Shown here: piece by piece, positions 12,974 to 21,393 of the stretch
How the letters are laid out: every line of letters begins with the position of its first letter
Position numbering within the stretch: position 1 is the first letter of the stretch
From: a virus
Length of the DNA: 23,605 nt
IMG/VR virus record: IMGVR_UViG_3300030103_001858
Location: 1-23,605 of that record
Reading direction: 5' to 3' (one strand)
Notes under the pieces: model-generated
The model's input: only the letters and a program-made list of their open reading frames with translations
Told to the model about the DNA's origin: nothing
Databases searched by the model: none
Position numbers and translations under genes: made by a program

Positions 12974-15765
12974 TGTCAATACAATTAATATTATATCCTC
13001 AAACGTATGATGGTACTTATTCTTCAGTAAGTAACCCTATTTTTAATGAATATGTAGCAGATAATGTAAATTTTACTACATTATTAAACTTTACAGGGTA
13101 TGATTCTACAGCTAATGATGTAGGGTTAGATGCAATTAACAATTCAGTAGGTATAGCAGCTTGGAAAAGATTTAGAAGTACAGGTGGAGCGTTTAGCTCA
13201 GTAACTATGCCTTCTAGAAGTAATGCTAATGGATTAGAATTATATTCTGCAAATGGTTCTACATCAAGTTCAGGGGTATATCAAAAAATTATAGGTTTAT
13301 CAATGGGAACTGTATATGATTTAACTATAAACATTACACAAGCAGGTGCAGGTGGTTTATTAGTTATAGGAACACAGGGTAATATTACAAGCCAATATGA
13401 AACATTAGGTGGACAAACATTATTTACAGCTTTAAGCACAGCAAGTACAGGAACACAAACAGTATCATTTACTGCTGATAGTCCTGAAGAAATATTATTA
13501 TTAGCTTATCAAAATGATAATGGTTCTACAGTTTATATAGATAAAATAAGTATACAAGAAACAGCACAGCAACCTAGTTTTATATTTACAGATTTATCAG
13601 ATGGACAAGTTATATGCGACCTTTATGAAGAAGAAGACATACCTTTAACTTTATCAGTAGATAATTTTAAAAATGTAGCAGAGAAAACACAAAGCTATTC
13701 TAAAGACTTTAATTTACCTGCAACTAAAAGGAATAATAAAATATTTACACATCTTTTTGATATAACTAAAGTGTGGGATAGTTATAGCTTTAATCCTTAT
13801 GTTAAAACACAATGTGTGCTTAAACAAGATGGCTATGATATATTTAAAGGTTATTTAAGATTAATAGACATTGTAAATCAAGAAGGAGAAATAAGCTATA
13901 ATGTTAATTTATATTCTGAACCTGTAACTCTTGTAGATACATTAAAAGCTAAAAAAATAAGTGATTTAACAGAATTAAAAGAATTAGACCACTTATATAA
14001 TAAATCTAATATTAAAGCAAGTTGGGATACTACAGGTATAACTTTAATAAATCCATTAGGTGCTAATTCTTTTGCAGGTTCACAAGGAGACACAACAACT
14101 GAAGTATTAAAATATCCTTTTGTAGATTGGACAGGTAATATAAGTCTAACTGCACCATCAGGAAGTGGTGCAATAAGTGGAAGACCTGTTTTAAATAGTT
14201 TAGAAGATGCTTTTAGACCTTTTATAAACTGCAAATATTTATTAGATAATATAATTAGAGATGCAGGTTTTACATATACATCTAATTTCTTTAATAGTTC
14301 AGCTTTTACAAAGTTGTTTATGGATTTTAATTGGGGTTCAGGTAATGCACCTTCAGAAAGTAAAAATACAGTAACAGGGTATTATTTTAGAGATAAAGCA
14401 ACAAGTATAAATACAGCTACCTCAAACTATTCACAATTACAGATTAATCATAATCCTAGTGTATGGAATAATAATATAGGATGGTCTAATTATAAATTCA
14501 CAGCACAACAAAATAACATATCTTATAATATTGTTTATTCTTATGAAATAGAATTTAGTTCAGGTTCAGCTTTTGAATGTAGATGGGTACACAAAGATAG
14601 TGGGGGAACAGTTTATCCTAATGGAGAAATAGATTATGTAAGTTTTACACCTGTTGGTTCAGGTAATTTAGCTTGGAGTCATAATTTTACAAGAACATTA
14701 CAGCAAGGAGATACTTTAGAAGCACAATTTAGAGCATCGGCAGGTACAGTATCACAATATCAATTATTACCCCAACCAACAACACCTACAGCATCTTTAA
14801 CAGCTAATGTTACACAATTAGCAGCTACATCTTCATCATTTTTAAATGCTTTGAGAGGGGAATTAGGACAATGGCAGTTTTTGAAAGGTATATTTAATAT
14901 GTTTAATCTTGTAGTATTGTCAGATAAAGACAATGTAAATAACCTTATAATAGAAACGTATGATGATGTATTTAATGTAACTACATCAGGAACATCTTTA
15001 GCATCTAGAAGTATACAATATGACTGGACAGATAAAGTAGATGCTACACAAATACAATTAAAGCCATTAGAATTAATAAATAGAACTATATTCAAATATG
15101 AAGAAGATGATGAAGATTATATTTTTAATGAATATAAAAAATCTACTAATGGAATTAATTATGGGCAAAAAATATGGGATGGTATAAATCAATTTGGCTT
15201 TACCATTTTAGAAGGAGAAGAAGAAATAACAGCTAGTCCTTTTGCAGCTACCTTATCAAAACCTTTATTTGACAATTTATCTGATTTTATAGTACCATCT
15301 ATATTTTCATCAAATGATAATAACACAGAAAATGAAAGTTTTAATAATTTACCTAGAATATTATATGATAATCGTAAAAAGAATACTAATACAACTTATT
15401 ATATACCTGCACAAAATTCATATACTAGTGAAAACCAACAGTATTTTTTACAATTTAGTCATTTGTCTGAAATTTTACCTAATTTAAATACTATAGATTA
15501 TAATTTTGGAGAATGTCAATTAATTAATCCTATGAGTATAAGCCCAACTAATAATTTATTTAATACTTATTGGGCTAGATATTACTTTGAATTATATGAT
15601 AAAAATACGAGAATAATAACTTTAAAGGTTAATCTAAATGCTGCTGATATTAATAACTTTAACTTTAATGATAGAGTAATGATAAAAAATAGAGCTTTTA
15701 GAGTTAATAAGATAGAATATAAACCAAATGATTTATCAACTGTAGAATTTATATTAATACCATAA
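12973..15765 (+). CDS. Large tail hub/adhesin protein with N-terminal carbohydrate-binding-like domain
   Basis: This 930-residue protein is the largest here. Residues about 35-195 look like a jelly-roll carbohydrate-binding module (GVYQKIIGLSMGTVYDLTIN, ending VYIDKISIQE). From about 205 comes a block I associate with Bacteroidetes phage baseplate hubs: VICDLYEEEDIPLTLSVDNF, then SYSKDFNLPATKRNNKIFTHLF, then a 'GYLRLIDIV' strand set. The central part is Ser/Thr/Asn-rich; residues 480-600 may be a second sandwich. The last 45 residues (FNDRVMIKNRAFRVNKIEYK) form a compact beta end. It probably forms the tail tip contacting the cell surface. No lysozyme or peptidase motif is seen. TAATG links it to both neighbours. 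Confidence 0.6.
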   Translation: MSIQLILYPQTYDGTYSSVSNPIFNEYVADNVNFTTLLNFTGYDSTANDVGLDAINNSVGIAAWKRFRSTGGAFSSVTMPSRSNANGLELYSANGSTSSSGVYQKIIGLSMGTVYDLTINITQAGAGGLLVIGTQGNITSQYETLGGQTLFTALSTASTGTQTVSFTADSPEEILLLAYQNDNGSTVYIDKISIQETAQQPSFIFTDLSDGQVICDLYEEEDIPLTLSVDNFKNVAEKTQSYSKDFNLPATKRNNKIFTHLFDITKVWDSYSFNPYVKTQCVLKQDGYDIFKGYLRLIDIVNQEGEISYNVNLYSEPVTLVDTLKAKKISDLTELKELDHLYNKSNIKASWDTTGITLINPLGANSFAGSQGDTTTEVLKYPFVDWTGNISLTAPSGSGAISGRPVLNSLEDAFRPFINCKYLLDNIIRDAGFTYTSNFFNSSAFTKLFMDFNWGSGNAPSESKNTVTGYYFRDKATSINTATSNYSQLQINHNPSVWNNNIGWSNYKFTAQQNNISYNIVYSYEIEFSSGSAFECRWVHKDSGGTVYPNGEIDYVSFTPVGSGNLAWSHNFTRTLQQGDTLEAQFRASAGTVSQYQLLPQPTTPTASLTANVTQLAATSSSFLNALRGELGQWQFLKGIFNMFNLVVLSDKDNVNNLIIETYDDVFNVTTSGTSLASRSIQYDWTDKVDATQIQLKPLELINRTIFKYEEDDEDYIFNEYKKSTNGINYGQKIWDGINQFGFTILEGEEEITASPFAATLSKPLFDNLSDFIVPSIFSSNDNNTENESFNNLPRILYDNRKKNTNTTYYIPAQNSYTSENQQYFLQFSHLSEILPNLNTIDYNFGECQLINPMSISPTNNLFNTYWARYYFELYDKNTRIITLKVNLNAADINNFNFNDRVMIKNRAFRVNKIEYKPNDLSTVEFILIP

Positions 15766-16610
15766 TGGAATATAGAAAAGGATATACTATAAAACCTAAA
15801 GAAATTAGTCAATCAGGAGAAGTTACATTTACTGATGGAACTAATGATGTAGCAGCAAATCAAGCTGTATGTGAAGCTTATGGTTATACTTATAATAAAG
15901 AATCAGCAACTTGTAATGCTTTTAAATATAGCACCAGAATAAATGAAAATACTAATATATCTACAAACATAATAGGTGGTGCTAAAAATACTTTAGAAAG
16001 AGGTTCAGACAATATATTAGTAGTAGGAGAAAAAAACTTAACTAAAGGAGTAAATAGAAATGTATTTATGTCTGGTGCAGAAAATGAAATAGAAACTGGT
16101 GTAAATAATTCTTCAGTAATTGCTGGTAAATTTGGTATTATAGAAAATCAAGGAGAAATAGTAGTAGGTGGTGGTGGATTTAATACTGCTTTAGGGCTTG
16201 CACAGACATCTTTTATACAACAATCAGGTAATACTACTGATGGAACACAAACTTCTTTATATACTCAATATATCACTAATAAATTTATTGAAAAAGTACC
16301 TAATGCAGTTATAGGATTTGAAGCTAATGTAATAGGTGTAAATACAGGTGTAGGAGAAGGAACAGTAGGACAATATGGCTATGTACAGATTACAGGTGCA
16401 GTTACCTTTACTAATGGGTTGGCTTCTACATATCATCAAGCAACAACACATATAGTACAGTCAGGACATAGCGGAATGAATATAACAGCAGTAATGAAAG
16501 ATGCTACTGCTACTTCTTTTGGTGTTGCAGTAACAGGATTAGAAGAAACATATATACAATGGACTGCTGAAGTAAAATTATGGAGAAATAAAATACAACA
16601 AACAATATAA
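15765..16610 (+). CDS. Tail appendage protein with beta-roll repeats
   Basis: Residues about 58-125 of this 281-residue protein show a repeated short pattern (NTNISTNIIGGAKNTLE, SDNILVVGEKNLTKG, RNVFMSGAENEIETG, NSSVIAGKFGIIENQG) with period near 14-17, suggestive of the left-handed beta-roll of trimeric adhesin heads. It leads to GEIVVGGGG and then TDGTQTSLY and a beta-rich C-terminal domain, an organisation like phage fibre C-terminal domains that cleave themselves (Peptidase_G2-like). No catalytic Ser/Asp set could be confirmed. A trimeric fibre or tail-tip role is likely. It sits between the hub and the tape measure. Confidence 0.5.
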   Translation: MEYRKGYTIKPKEISQSGEVTFTDGTNDVAANQAVCEAYGYTYNKESATCNAFKYSTRINENTNISTNIIGGAKNTLERGSDNILVVGEKNLTKGVNRNVFMSGAENEIETGVNNSSVIAGKFGIIENQGEIVVGGGGFNTALGLAQTSFIQQSGNTTDGTQTSLYTQYITNKFIEKVPNAVIGFEANVIGVNTGVGEGTVGQYGYVQITGAVTFTNGLASTYHQATTHIVQSGHSGMNITAVMKDATATSFGVAVTGLEETYIQWTAEVKLWRNKIQQTI

Positions 16611-16612
16611 TT

Positions 16613-18256
16613 ATGGCAACTGAAGAAATAGTTTTAAATGTAAAATCAGATATTAAATCAGTAAATAAAGATGCTCAAGACTTAAACAGTACATTAGAAG
16701 AACAAAAAAAGATACTTACTGAATTACAAAGAGAAGAAATACAACTTGAACAAACAAGGGCAGGTATGTCTGATTATGAGGCAAGCATATCTGGTGTAGA
16801 TAAACAATTAAAACATTTAAAAGGTTCTATAAAAGAACAAAAATTTGAAGTTAAACAATTAACAGAGGAGCAAAAAAAGAATACAAACGAATTAAAAGAA
16901 AACGAAAAAGCTATAAAAGATGGTATAGGTAATTTTAGAGTGTTCGGTGTTTCTTTAAATGGTATTCAAAATTCTATTAAAAAGATTATTCCTAGTATAA
17001 AATTAATGTTTGGTACTATAAAAGCAGGAATATTAAGTACAGGTATTGGTGCTTTATTAATTGCTTTTGGTTCTTTAGCTACATATTTTACATCAACAAA
17101 AAAAGGTGCAGACCAATTAAAAATAGCTTTTACTGCAATAGGTGCAACAATAGATGTATTAAGAGATAGATTGTCAAAAGTAGGAGAAGCATTAAGTTTA
17201 GTTTTTTCAGGTAAATTTAAAGAAGCAGGAGATTTATTCAAAGAAAGTGTTACAGGCATTGTTACTGAAATAAAAGAAGAAATTAAAGTAATGACTGAAC
17301 TTGAAAAAAGAACACAATCTTTAAGAGATGCAGAATTAGCATTTTCAGTTCAAAAAGCAAAAACCAGACAAGAAATAGAAAAAGCAAGACTAATAGCAGA
17401 AGATGAATCTAAAAGTGCAGAAGAACGTATTGAGAATTTAAAAAAAGCATTAGAATTAGAAGAACAAACTACTAAACAAGAATTAAAACTAGCTGAAGAA
17501 AGAGTTAAGATACAAGAACAACAAATGGCTGTTTCAGAAAATCTTGTTGAAGATGAAAAGAAATTAGCTGATTTAAAAGTAGCATTAATAGAAAAAGAAA
17601 CAGCATCTATTAAATTAAGAAGAAGGGTTGTTACTGAAGTTAATGCATTAGAAAGAGAAATAGCAGCAGAAGAAGCCGCAAGATTAAAAGAAAAAGAAGA
17701 TAGAGAAGAAGCAGCAAGAAAAAAGAAAGAAGAAGCAGATAAAAAAGCTGCAAAAGAAGCAGAAAAATTAGCTAAAAAACAAGCTAAAGAAGTATTAGAT
17801 ATAGCAAAAGCAACAGAATCAGCAAAAGAAAATTTAATTAAACAAGGTTTTGCAGTGGCAGGAGAATTAGCAGGAGAAAATGCAGCTTTGTCTAAAGGTG
17901 TAGCTGTTGCTCAAACAGTATATAGTACACAACAAGCTATTATGGCGGCACTTGCAGCAACTTCTGTAGGAGATAAACTATTACCTTATCCATTAAGATT
18001 AGCAAATGCTATTGGTGCAGGTATAATGGGTGCTTCTGCTATAAAAAAGATATTGTCAACAAGTCCAAATGGTGCAGGTGCAAGTGTATCAACTCCTACA
18101 GCAGCAACAGGAACTCCTGCACCTCAAATGTTAAGCGGTAAATTTGAATTAGGCGGAACAGAAGAACAACAACCTGTACAAGCTTATGTAGTTACTGATA
18201 GCTTAACTGATAATCAAAACAAATTAGCTTATATAAGAAGGAGAGCTACAATATAA
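16613..18256 (+). CDS. Tail tape measure protein
   Basis: This 547-residue protein has long coiled-coil regions (about 20-105 and 230-410, rich in Glu, Lys, Ala), a hydrophobic glycine-rich segment at about 131-160 (GILSTGIGALLIAFGSLATY), and a second hydrophobic stretch at about 435-475 before a Pro/Thr/Ala tail. This coil-membrane-coil form is that of tape measure proteins, which set tail length and help DNA pass into the cell. At about 0.15 nm per residue it would correspond to a tail of roughly 80 nm, so a siphovirus-like particle is suggested; no sheath gene is visible. It is the last gene before late motif C. Confidence 0.8.
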   Translation: MATEEIVLNVKSDIKSVNKDAQDLNSTLEEQKKILTELQREEIQLEQTRAGMSDYEASISGVDKQLKHLKGSIKEQKFEVKQLTEEQKKNTNELKENEKAIKDGIGNFRVFGVSLNGIQNSIKKIIPSIKLMFGTIKAGILSTGIGALLIAFGSLATYFTSTKKGADQLKIAFTAIGATIDVLRDRLSKVGEALSLVFSGKFKEAGDLFKESVTGIVTEIKEEIKVMTELEKRTQSLRDAELAFSVQKAKTRQEIEKARLIAEDESKSAEERIENLKKALELEEQTTKQELKLAEERVKIQEQQMAVSENLVEDEKKLADLKVALIEKETASIKLRRRVVTEVNALEREIAAEEAARLKEKEDREEAARKKKEEADKKAAKEAEKLAKKQAKEVLDIAKATESAKENLIKQGFAVAGELAGENAALSKGVAVAQTVYSTQQAIMAALAATSVGDKLLPYPLRLANAIGAGIMGASAIKKILSTSPNGAGASVSTPTAATGTPAPQMLSGKFELGGTEEQQPVQAYVVTDSLTDNQNKLAYIRRRATI

Positions 18257-18277
18257 AAATCAAATATTAATTAAAAA

Positions 18278-18292
18278 AATCTATTATATATT
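18278..18292 (+). promoter_or_regulatory. Late-promoter-like motif, copy C
   Basis: AATCTATTATATATT abuts the ATG at 18293, with TATTAT (18282-18287) 5 nt before it. It lies in a 36-nt gap between the tape measure and the protease gene and heads the head-gene block. Confidence 0.5.
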
Positions 18293-19024
18293 ATGCCTTG
18301 TAAAAAATGTGGAAAAAAATGGAAATGGGGAGAAAATGGTGAATGTAAATACGACACTAAAGAAGCTTGTGAAAAAGCTAATCCTAAACATTATGAAAGT
18401 TTAAAAAGTACTAAAATAGTTGAATTAATAATTAGTGATGAAAGTGAAGAACTAACTATTGATGCAATTAGCTTGGTAACAAGTCCTGCTATTGAGCAAG
18501 ATTTTGTTTACTTTGGTAAAGAAAAAAACAATTTAACTTTTGCTAAAATTGATGAAGAAAAAAGAATGTTGGTTAGTCCTGCATTAATTCCTAATAAACA
18601 AATATTTAGGTATGACCCTAATACAGATAGCGATTATTACGTCTATTTTTCAAAAAATACGGTAAAAAAAGCGGCAGAACTTTATTTAAAACACAACAAT
18701 CATCATAAAGCTACATATCAACACGAAGAAAGGGTATCAGGTGTTTTAACTATTGAATCTTGGATAAAAGAAGGAGATATGGATAAATCTAAGTTATATG
18801 GTTATGATTTACCAAATGGTACTTGGTTTGTCAAAATGAAGATTGAAAATGATGAAATGTGGAATAAAATAAAAGATGGAGAATTAAAGGGCTTAAGTAT
18901 CGAAGGTTACTTTATTGATAAGATGGAAAAAATGTCTGAAACAATAAAACCTACTAATGAAGAAATACTTGCTGCTTTAAATGAAATAATTCAAGACATT
19001 AAAAATCAAACAAAAGGAAAATAA
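18293..19024 (+). CDS. XkdF-like phage serine protease (prohead protease)
   Basis: This 243-residue protein matches the XkdF/Peptidase_S78_2 pattern: TIDAISLVTSPAIEQDFVYF (55-74), then LVSPALIPNKQIFRYDP (93-109), YYVYFSKNTV (115-124), THE-type YQHEE with His144, IESWIKEGD (154-162), NGTWFVKMKI (175-184) and LKGLSIEGYF with Ser202 (199-208). It would cleave scaffold and capsid precursors. The N-terminus (1-34) is a separate cysteine-rich piece with C3, C6, C18 and C26, possibly zinc-binding. The neighbours are a scaffold-like and a capsid gene, which supports the role. A fusion with scaffold is not present. Confidence 0.8.
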   Translation: MPCKKCGKKWKWGENGECKYDTKEACEKANPKHYESLKSTKIVELIISDESEELTIDAISLVTSPAIEQDFVYFGKEKNNLTFAKIDEEKRMLVSPALIPNKQIFRYDPNTDSDYYVYFSKNTVKKAAELYLKHNNHHKATYQHEERVSGVLTIESWIKEGDMDKSKLYGYDLPNGTWFVKMKIENDEMWNKIKDGELKGLSIEGYFIDKMEKMSETIKPTNEEILAALNEIIQDIKNQTKGK

Positions 19025-19037
19025 TTCTATTATATTA
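19025..19037 (+). promoter_or_regulatory. Late-promoter-like motif, copy D (offset from ATG)
   Basis: TTCTATTATATTA starts one base after the protease stop. Its TATTAT is at 19028-19033. The next ATG is at 19053, so an RNA starting 5 nt after the core would have a leader of about 14 nt, unlike the other copies. Confidence 0.45.
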
Positions 19038-19052
19038 AAAAAAGAACTCATT

Positions 19053-19754
19053 ATGGATTTAAAAAAACAAATATTGGTAGCACTTGGTCTTGATAATCAA
19101 GATGAAGTTAATTTGGAATTTCAGGCAAAATTGGAAGATGGAACGCTAATCGTATCTACATCTAAAAATCTAGAAGCAGGTGTGGATATATCTGTTTTAA
19201 CCGAAGATGGTTCAACTATGTTACTTCCTATTGGGGAATATAAAACAGAAGATGGACAAAGATTTTCAGTTGAAAAGGAGGGCATAGTTTCAGAACTTTA
19301 CGAAGAAGAAGAAGAAAAAGAAACAGAAGGAGAGCCTGTTAATGAAGAAATGGCTGAAGAAAAAGATGAAAAAGACGAAGATTATGAAGAAGAAGCTGAT
19401 GTAGCTGATTGGGAAGGTATGGAAAAACGTATCAAAAACTTAGAAGATGCAGTAGCTGATTTAAAAAAGGATAAAGTAGGTAATGATGAGGTTGAAGAAT
19501 CAGATGTAGAAATGGAATCTGAAACAGAAACTAATCCAACACCTAAAAAAGTAAAAACTACAGAAGAAATTGAATTTGAATATCAAGCTAAAATAGAAGA
19601 ATTAAAATCTAAGGTTGTTGAATTATCTAATCAACCTGCAGATATTCCTGTAGATACTAATAAATTTAGCACAAACAAAAAAGATTCTACTCCTGATTTC
19701 AGTAAAATGTCTAAAAGAGATAGAATTTTATACAATTTAACTAATAATAAATAA
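19053..19754 (+). CDS. Scaffold-like protein, acidic
   Basis: This 233-residue protein is very acidic, with runs of Glu/Asp at about 86-125 (EEEEEKETEGEP and MAEEKDEKDEDYEEE) and a coiled coil near 125-140 and 170-200. The N-terminal 80 residues look beta-rich (LIVSTSKNLEAGVDI, STMLLPIGEYKTED). No catalytic motif. Acidic, helical proteins immediately upstream of the major capsid gene and downstream of a prohead protease are typically scaffolds removed by proteolysis. The C-terminus has a DFSKMSKRDRILYNL segment, possibly capsid-binding. Confidence 0.7.
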   Translation: MDLKKQILVALGLDNQDEVNLEFQAKLEDGTLIVSTSKNLEAGVDISVLTEDGSTMLLPIGEYKTEDGQRFSVEKEGIVSELYEEEEEKETEGEPVNEEMAEEKDEKDEDYEEEADVADWEGMEKRIKNLEDAVADLKKDKVGNDEVEESDVEMESETETNPTPKKVKTTEEIEFEYQAKIEELKSKVVELSNQPADIPVDTNKFSTNKKDSTPDFSKMSKRDRILYNLTNNK

Positions 19755-19769
19755 TTAAAATAAAAAAAA

Positions 19770-20684
19770 ATGGCTTTTACGGTAACTAGTAACTATGCAG
19801 GGAAGGCAGCTGGATTTTATATTTCGGCGGCACTTAAAGAAGCAACATCTTTAGACCACTTAACTGTATTACAAAACATAAAATATAAAGAAAATTTGCA
19901 AAAAGTTGCGGGTTCTAATTTGGTAAGGAATGCAGATTGTAATTTCACAGACCATGGAACACTTGCATTAACTGAATCGGTTCTCGAACCAAAATTACTA
20001 CAAATTAATATGCAAACGTGTAAAGACACGCTGCTTAGTTCGTGGGAGGCTGACCAAATGAGAGCAGGTGCTATGAATAACAATGCTCCTAAATTTGAGG
20101 ACTACGTTATTTCTTACTTTACACAACATATTGCTGATGCAGTTGAATCTTCTATTTGGAGTGGTGCTGCTGCAACTAATGGACAGTTTGAAGGATTTTT
20201 AACTGCCACTACAGGTGCTTTTGCAGTAAATGGTAACGTAGTACAAACTAATAACGTAGGTGGTGCAGGAACTGCTTATACTGCTGCAAACATTATAGAA
20301 AATTTACAAACTATTGCTGCTGCTATTCCTTCTACAGTATATGGTAAGGAAGATTTAAGAATATATATGAATTGGAAAACTTACAGATTATACGTTTCTG
20401 CAATCTCTGCTTTAGGATATGTAAATATGTATTCAATGAACAACGATTATGAAGCTACTTTCGAAGGTATCAGATTATCAGTTGTTTATGGTATGCCAGA
20501 TGATAAATTAGTTGCTGCTCAAGTATCTAACTTATATTTTGGGACTGACTTAGTTTCTGATACGACACAGGTTAAGATGCTTGATATGTCTCCACTAGAT
20601 GGTAGTGAGAATTTAAGATTCGTTGCTAAGTATTCAGGAGGAGTACAAGTAGGTATCGGTGCTGAAGTAGTACAGCAAGACTAA
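19770..20684 (+). CDS. Major capsid protein
   Basis: This 304-residue protein starts MAFTVTSNYAGKAAGFYISA and has an E-loop/N-arm-like region (1-60), a long beta/alpha core with NWKTYRLYVSAISALGYVNM (around 204-225), and ends with KYSGGVQVGIGAEVVQ. The late-gene position after protease and scaffold, a length near 300 and an alpha/beta pattern with Thr/Ala-rich surface loops fit a HK97-type capsid subunit. Codon use includes more C- and G-ending codons (ATC, TAC, AAC) than the early genes, as expected for a highly expressed gene. A strong hairpin lies 14 nt after the stop, which fits a separately controlled abundant message. Confidence 0.85.
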   Translation: MAFTVTSNYAGKAAGFYISAALKEATSLDHLTVLQNIKYKENLQKVAGSNLVRNADCNFTDHGTLALTESVLEPKLLQINMQTCKDTLLSSWEADQMRAGAMNNNAPKFEDYVISYFTQHIADAVESSIWSGAAATNGQFEGFLTATTGAFAVNGNVVQTNNVGGAGTAYTAANIIENLQTIAAAIPSTVYGKEDLRIYMNWKTYRLYVSAISALGYVNMYSMNNDYEATFEGIRLSVVYGMPDDKLVAAQVSNLYFGTDLVSDTTQVKMLDMSPLDGSENLRFVAKYSGGVQVGIGAEVVQQD

Positions 20685-20697
20685 TAACTAATTATAT

Positions 20698-20721
20698 GGA
20701 GAGGGGGTTTTCCCCCTTTCC
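20698..20721 (+). terminator. Strong GC-rich hairpin after the capsid gene
   Basis: GGAGAGGGGG (20698-20707), a TTTT loop and CCCCCTTTCC (20712-20721) form a 10-bp stem with one G-T pair, notably GC-rich here. It is followed by TTAACTTTT, a weak T tract, so termination may be partial and the stem may also protect the 3' end. Confidence 0.75.
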
Positions 20722-20743
20722 TTAACTTTTAAAACAGAAATAA

Positions 20744-21307
20744 ATGGCTTGTAATTTAACTAAAGGGAGAGGAATCCCATGTAGAAACCTTATTGGAGGT
20801 GTAAAGTTTGTTTATTTTGCTCAATTTGATGAGGTATCATCAATTACTACTGTTGCTTCGGAAGTAACTGATATAGAAATGGGTACTAACGATATATATA
20901 GGTATTCTATCAGGAGAGGAAATGCTTCTGTAACAGAAACTATAACAGGTTCTACAGAAAATGGAACTGTCGTATATGCACCTTCTTTAAATCTAAAACT
21001 TACAGGGCTAAGTAAAGAAGACCAAAATGAATTAAAATTAATTGCACAAAACAGAGTGATAGTATTTGTTCAATTAAATCAAGTATTATCAGCTAATGAC
21101 CATAATGTTATATTATGTTTAGGTGCTACTAATGGATTAGACTTAAATACAGGTACTAATTCATCAGGTGCAGCATTCGCAGATATGAATGGTTATGAGT
21201 GGACTTTCGAAGGGCAAGAATTTGCACCAATGCAAACAGTCGCAGATTATACTGCTACACCTTTTGACAATACTGCATTCACTATAGGAAGTATAGTAAC
21301 TTCTTAA
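20744..21307 (+). CDS. Probable major tail tube or structural protein, 187 aa
   Basis: The protein opens MACNLTKGRGIPCRNLIGGVK, then VYFAQFDEVSSI (28-39), and has YRYSIRRGNASVTETITGST and NGTVVYAPSLNLKLT blocks, a helix (about 88-105) and a final strand with GYEWTFEGQEFAPM. Bacteroidetes phages often encode such a protein ('MACN...C....GG.K..YFA.FD') among structural genes, and its size and strand content fit a tail tube or head-decoration protein. Which of these cannot be decided here. It lies between the two strongest terminators of the window and may be read by leakage through the first. Confidence 0.6.
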   Translation: MACNLTKGRGIPCRNLIGGVKFVYFAQFDEVSSITTVASEVTDIEMGTNDIYRYSIRRGNASVTETITGSTENGTVVYAPSLNLKLTGLSKEDQNELKLIAQNRVIVFVQLNQVLSANDHNVILCLGATNGLDLNTGTNSSGAAFADMNGYEWTFEGQEFAPMQTVADYTATPFDNTAFTIGSIVTS

Positions 21308-21332
21308 TAGTATATAACATATAAATTTAAAG

Positions 21333-21360
21333 AGAACTACTTCGGTAGTTCTTTTTTTTT
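21333..21360 (+). terminator. Rho-independent terminator with UUCG loop
   Basis: AGAACTAC (21333-21340), TTCG loop (21341-21344), GTAGTTCT (21345-21352), then a run of T to 21360. The stem can extend into flanking A-T pairs. Perfect stem, stable tetraloop and T tract make this a textbook intrinsic terminator. Confidence 0.92.
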
Positions 21361-21379
21361 CCAAACAAATCAAAGGTTT

Positions 21380-21393
21380 TTCTATTATATAGT
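21380..21393 (+). promoter_or_regulatory. Late-promoter-like motif, copy E
   Basis: TTCTATTATATAGT abuts the ATG at 21394, with TATTAT (21383-21388) 5 nt before it. It begins 20 nt after the terminator T tract, in the position expected for a promoter of a new transcript. Confidence 0.6.

Noticed and set aside
13896-15812. Open minus-strand frames opposite the 930-aa hub gene (13896-14234, 14760-15095, 15582-15812)
   Set aside because: They lie wholly or mainly antisense to a long, well-supported gene, have no regulatory context, and their residues mirror the codon bias of the plus strand.
16613-18256. Tape measure as a host-type membrane or chemotaxis protein
   Set aside because: It has coiled coils and one glycine-rich hydrophobic segment, but no signal peptide, HAMP or signalling hairpin, and sits in the tail operon.
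19817-20083. Minus-strand frame opposite the capsid gene, and similar ones at 9306-9545, 16257-16451, 16966-17259 and 21164-21373
   Set aside because: All are shadows of plus-strand genes; the one at 21164 also crosses the strong terminator.
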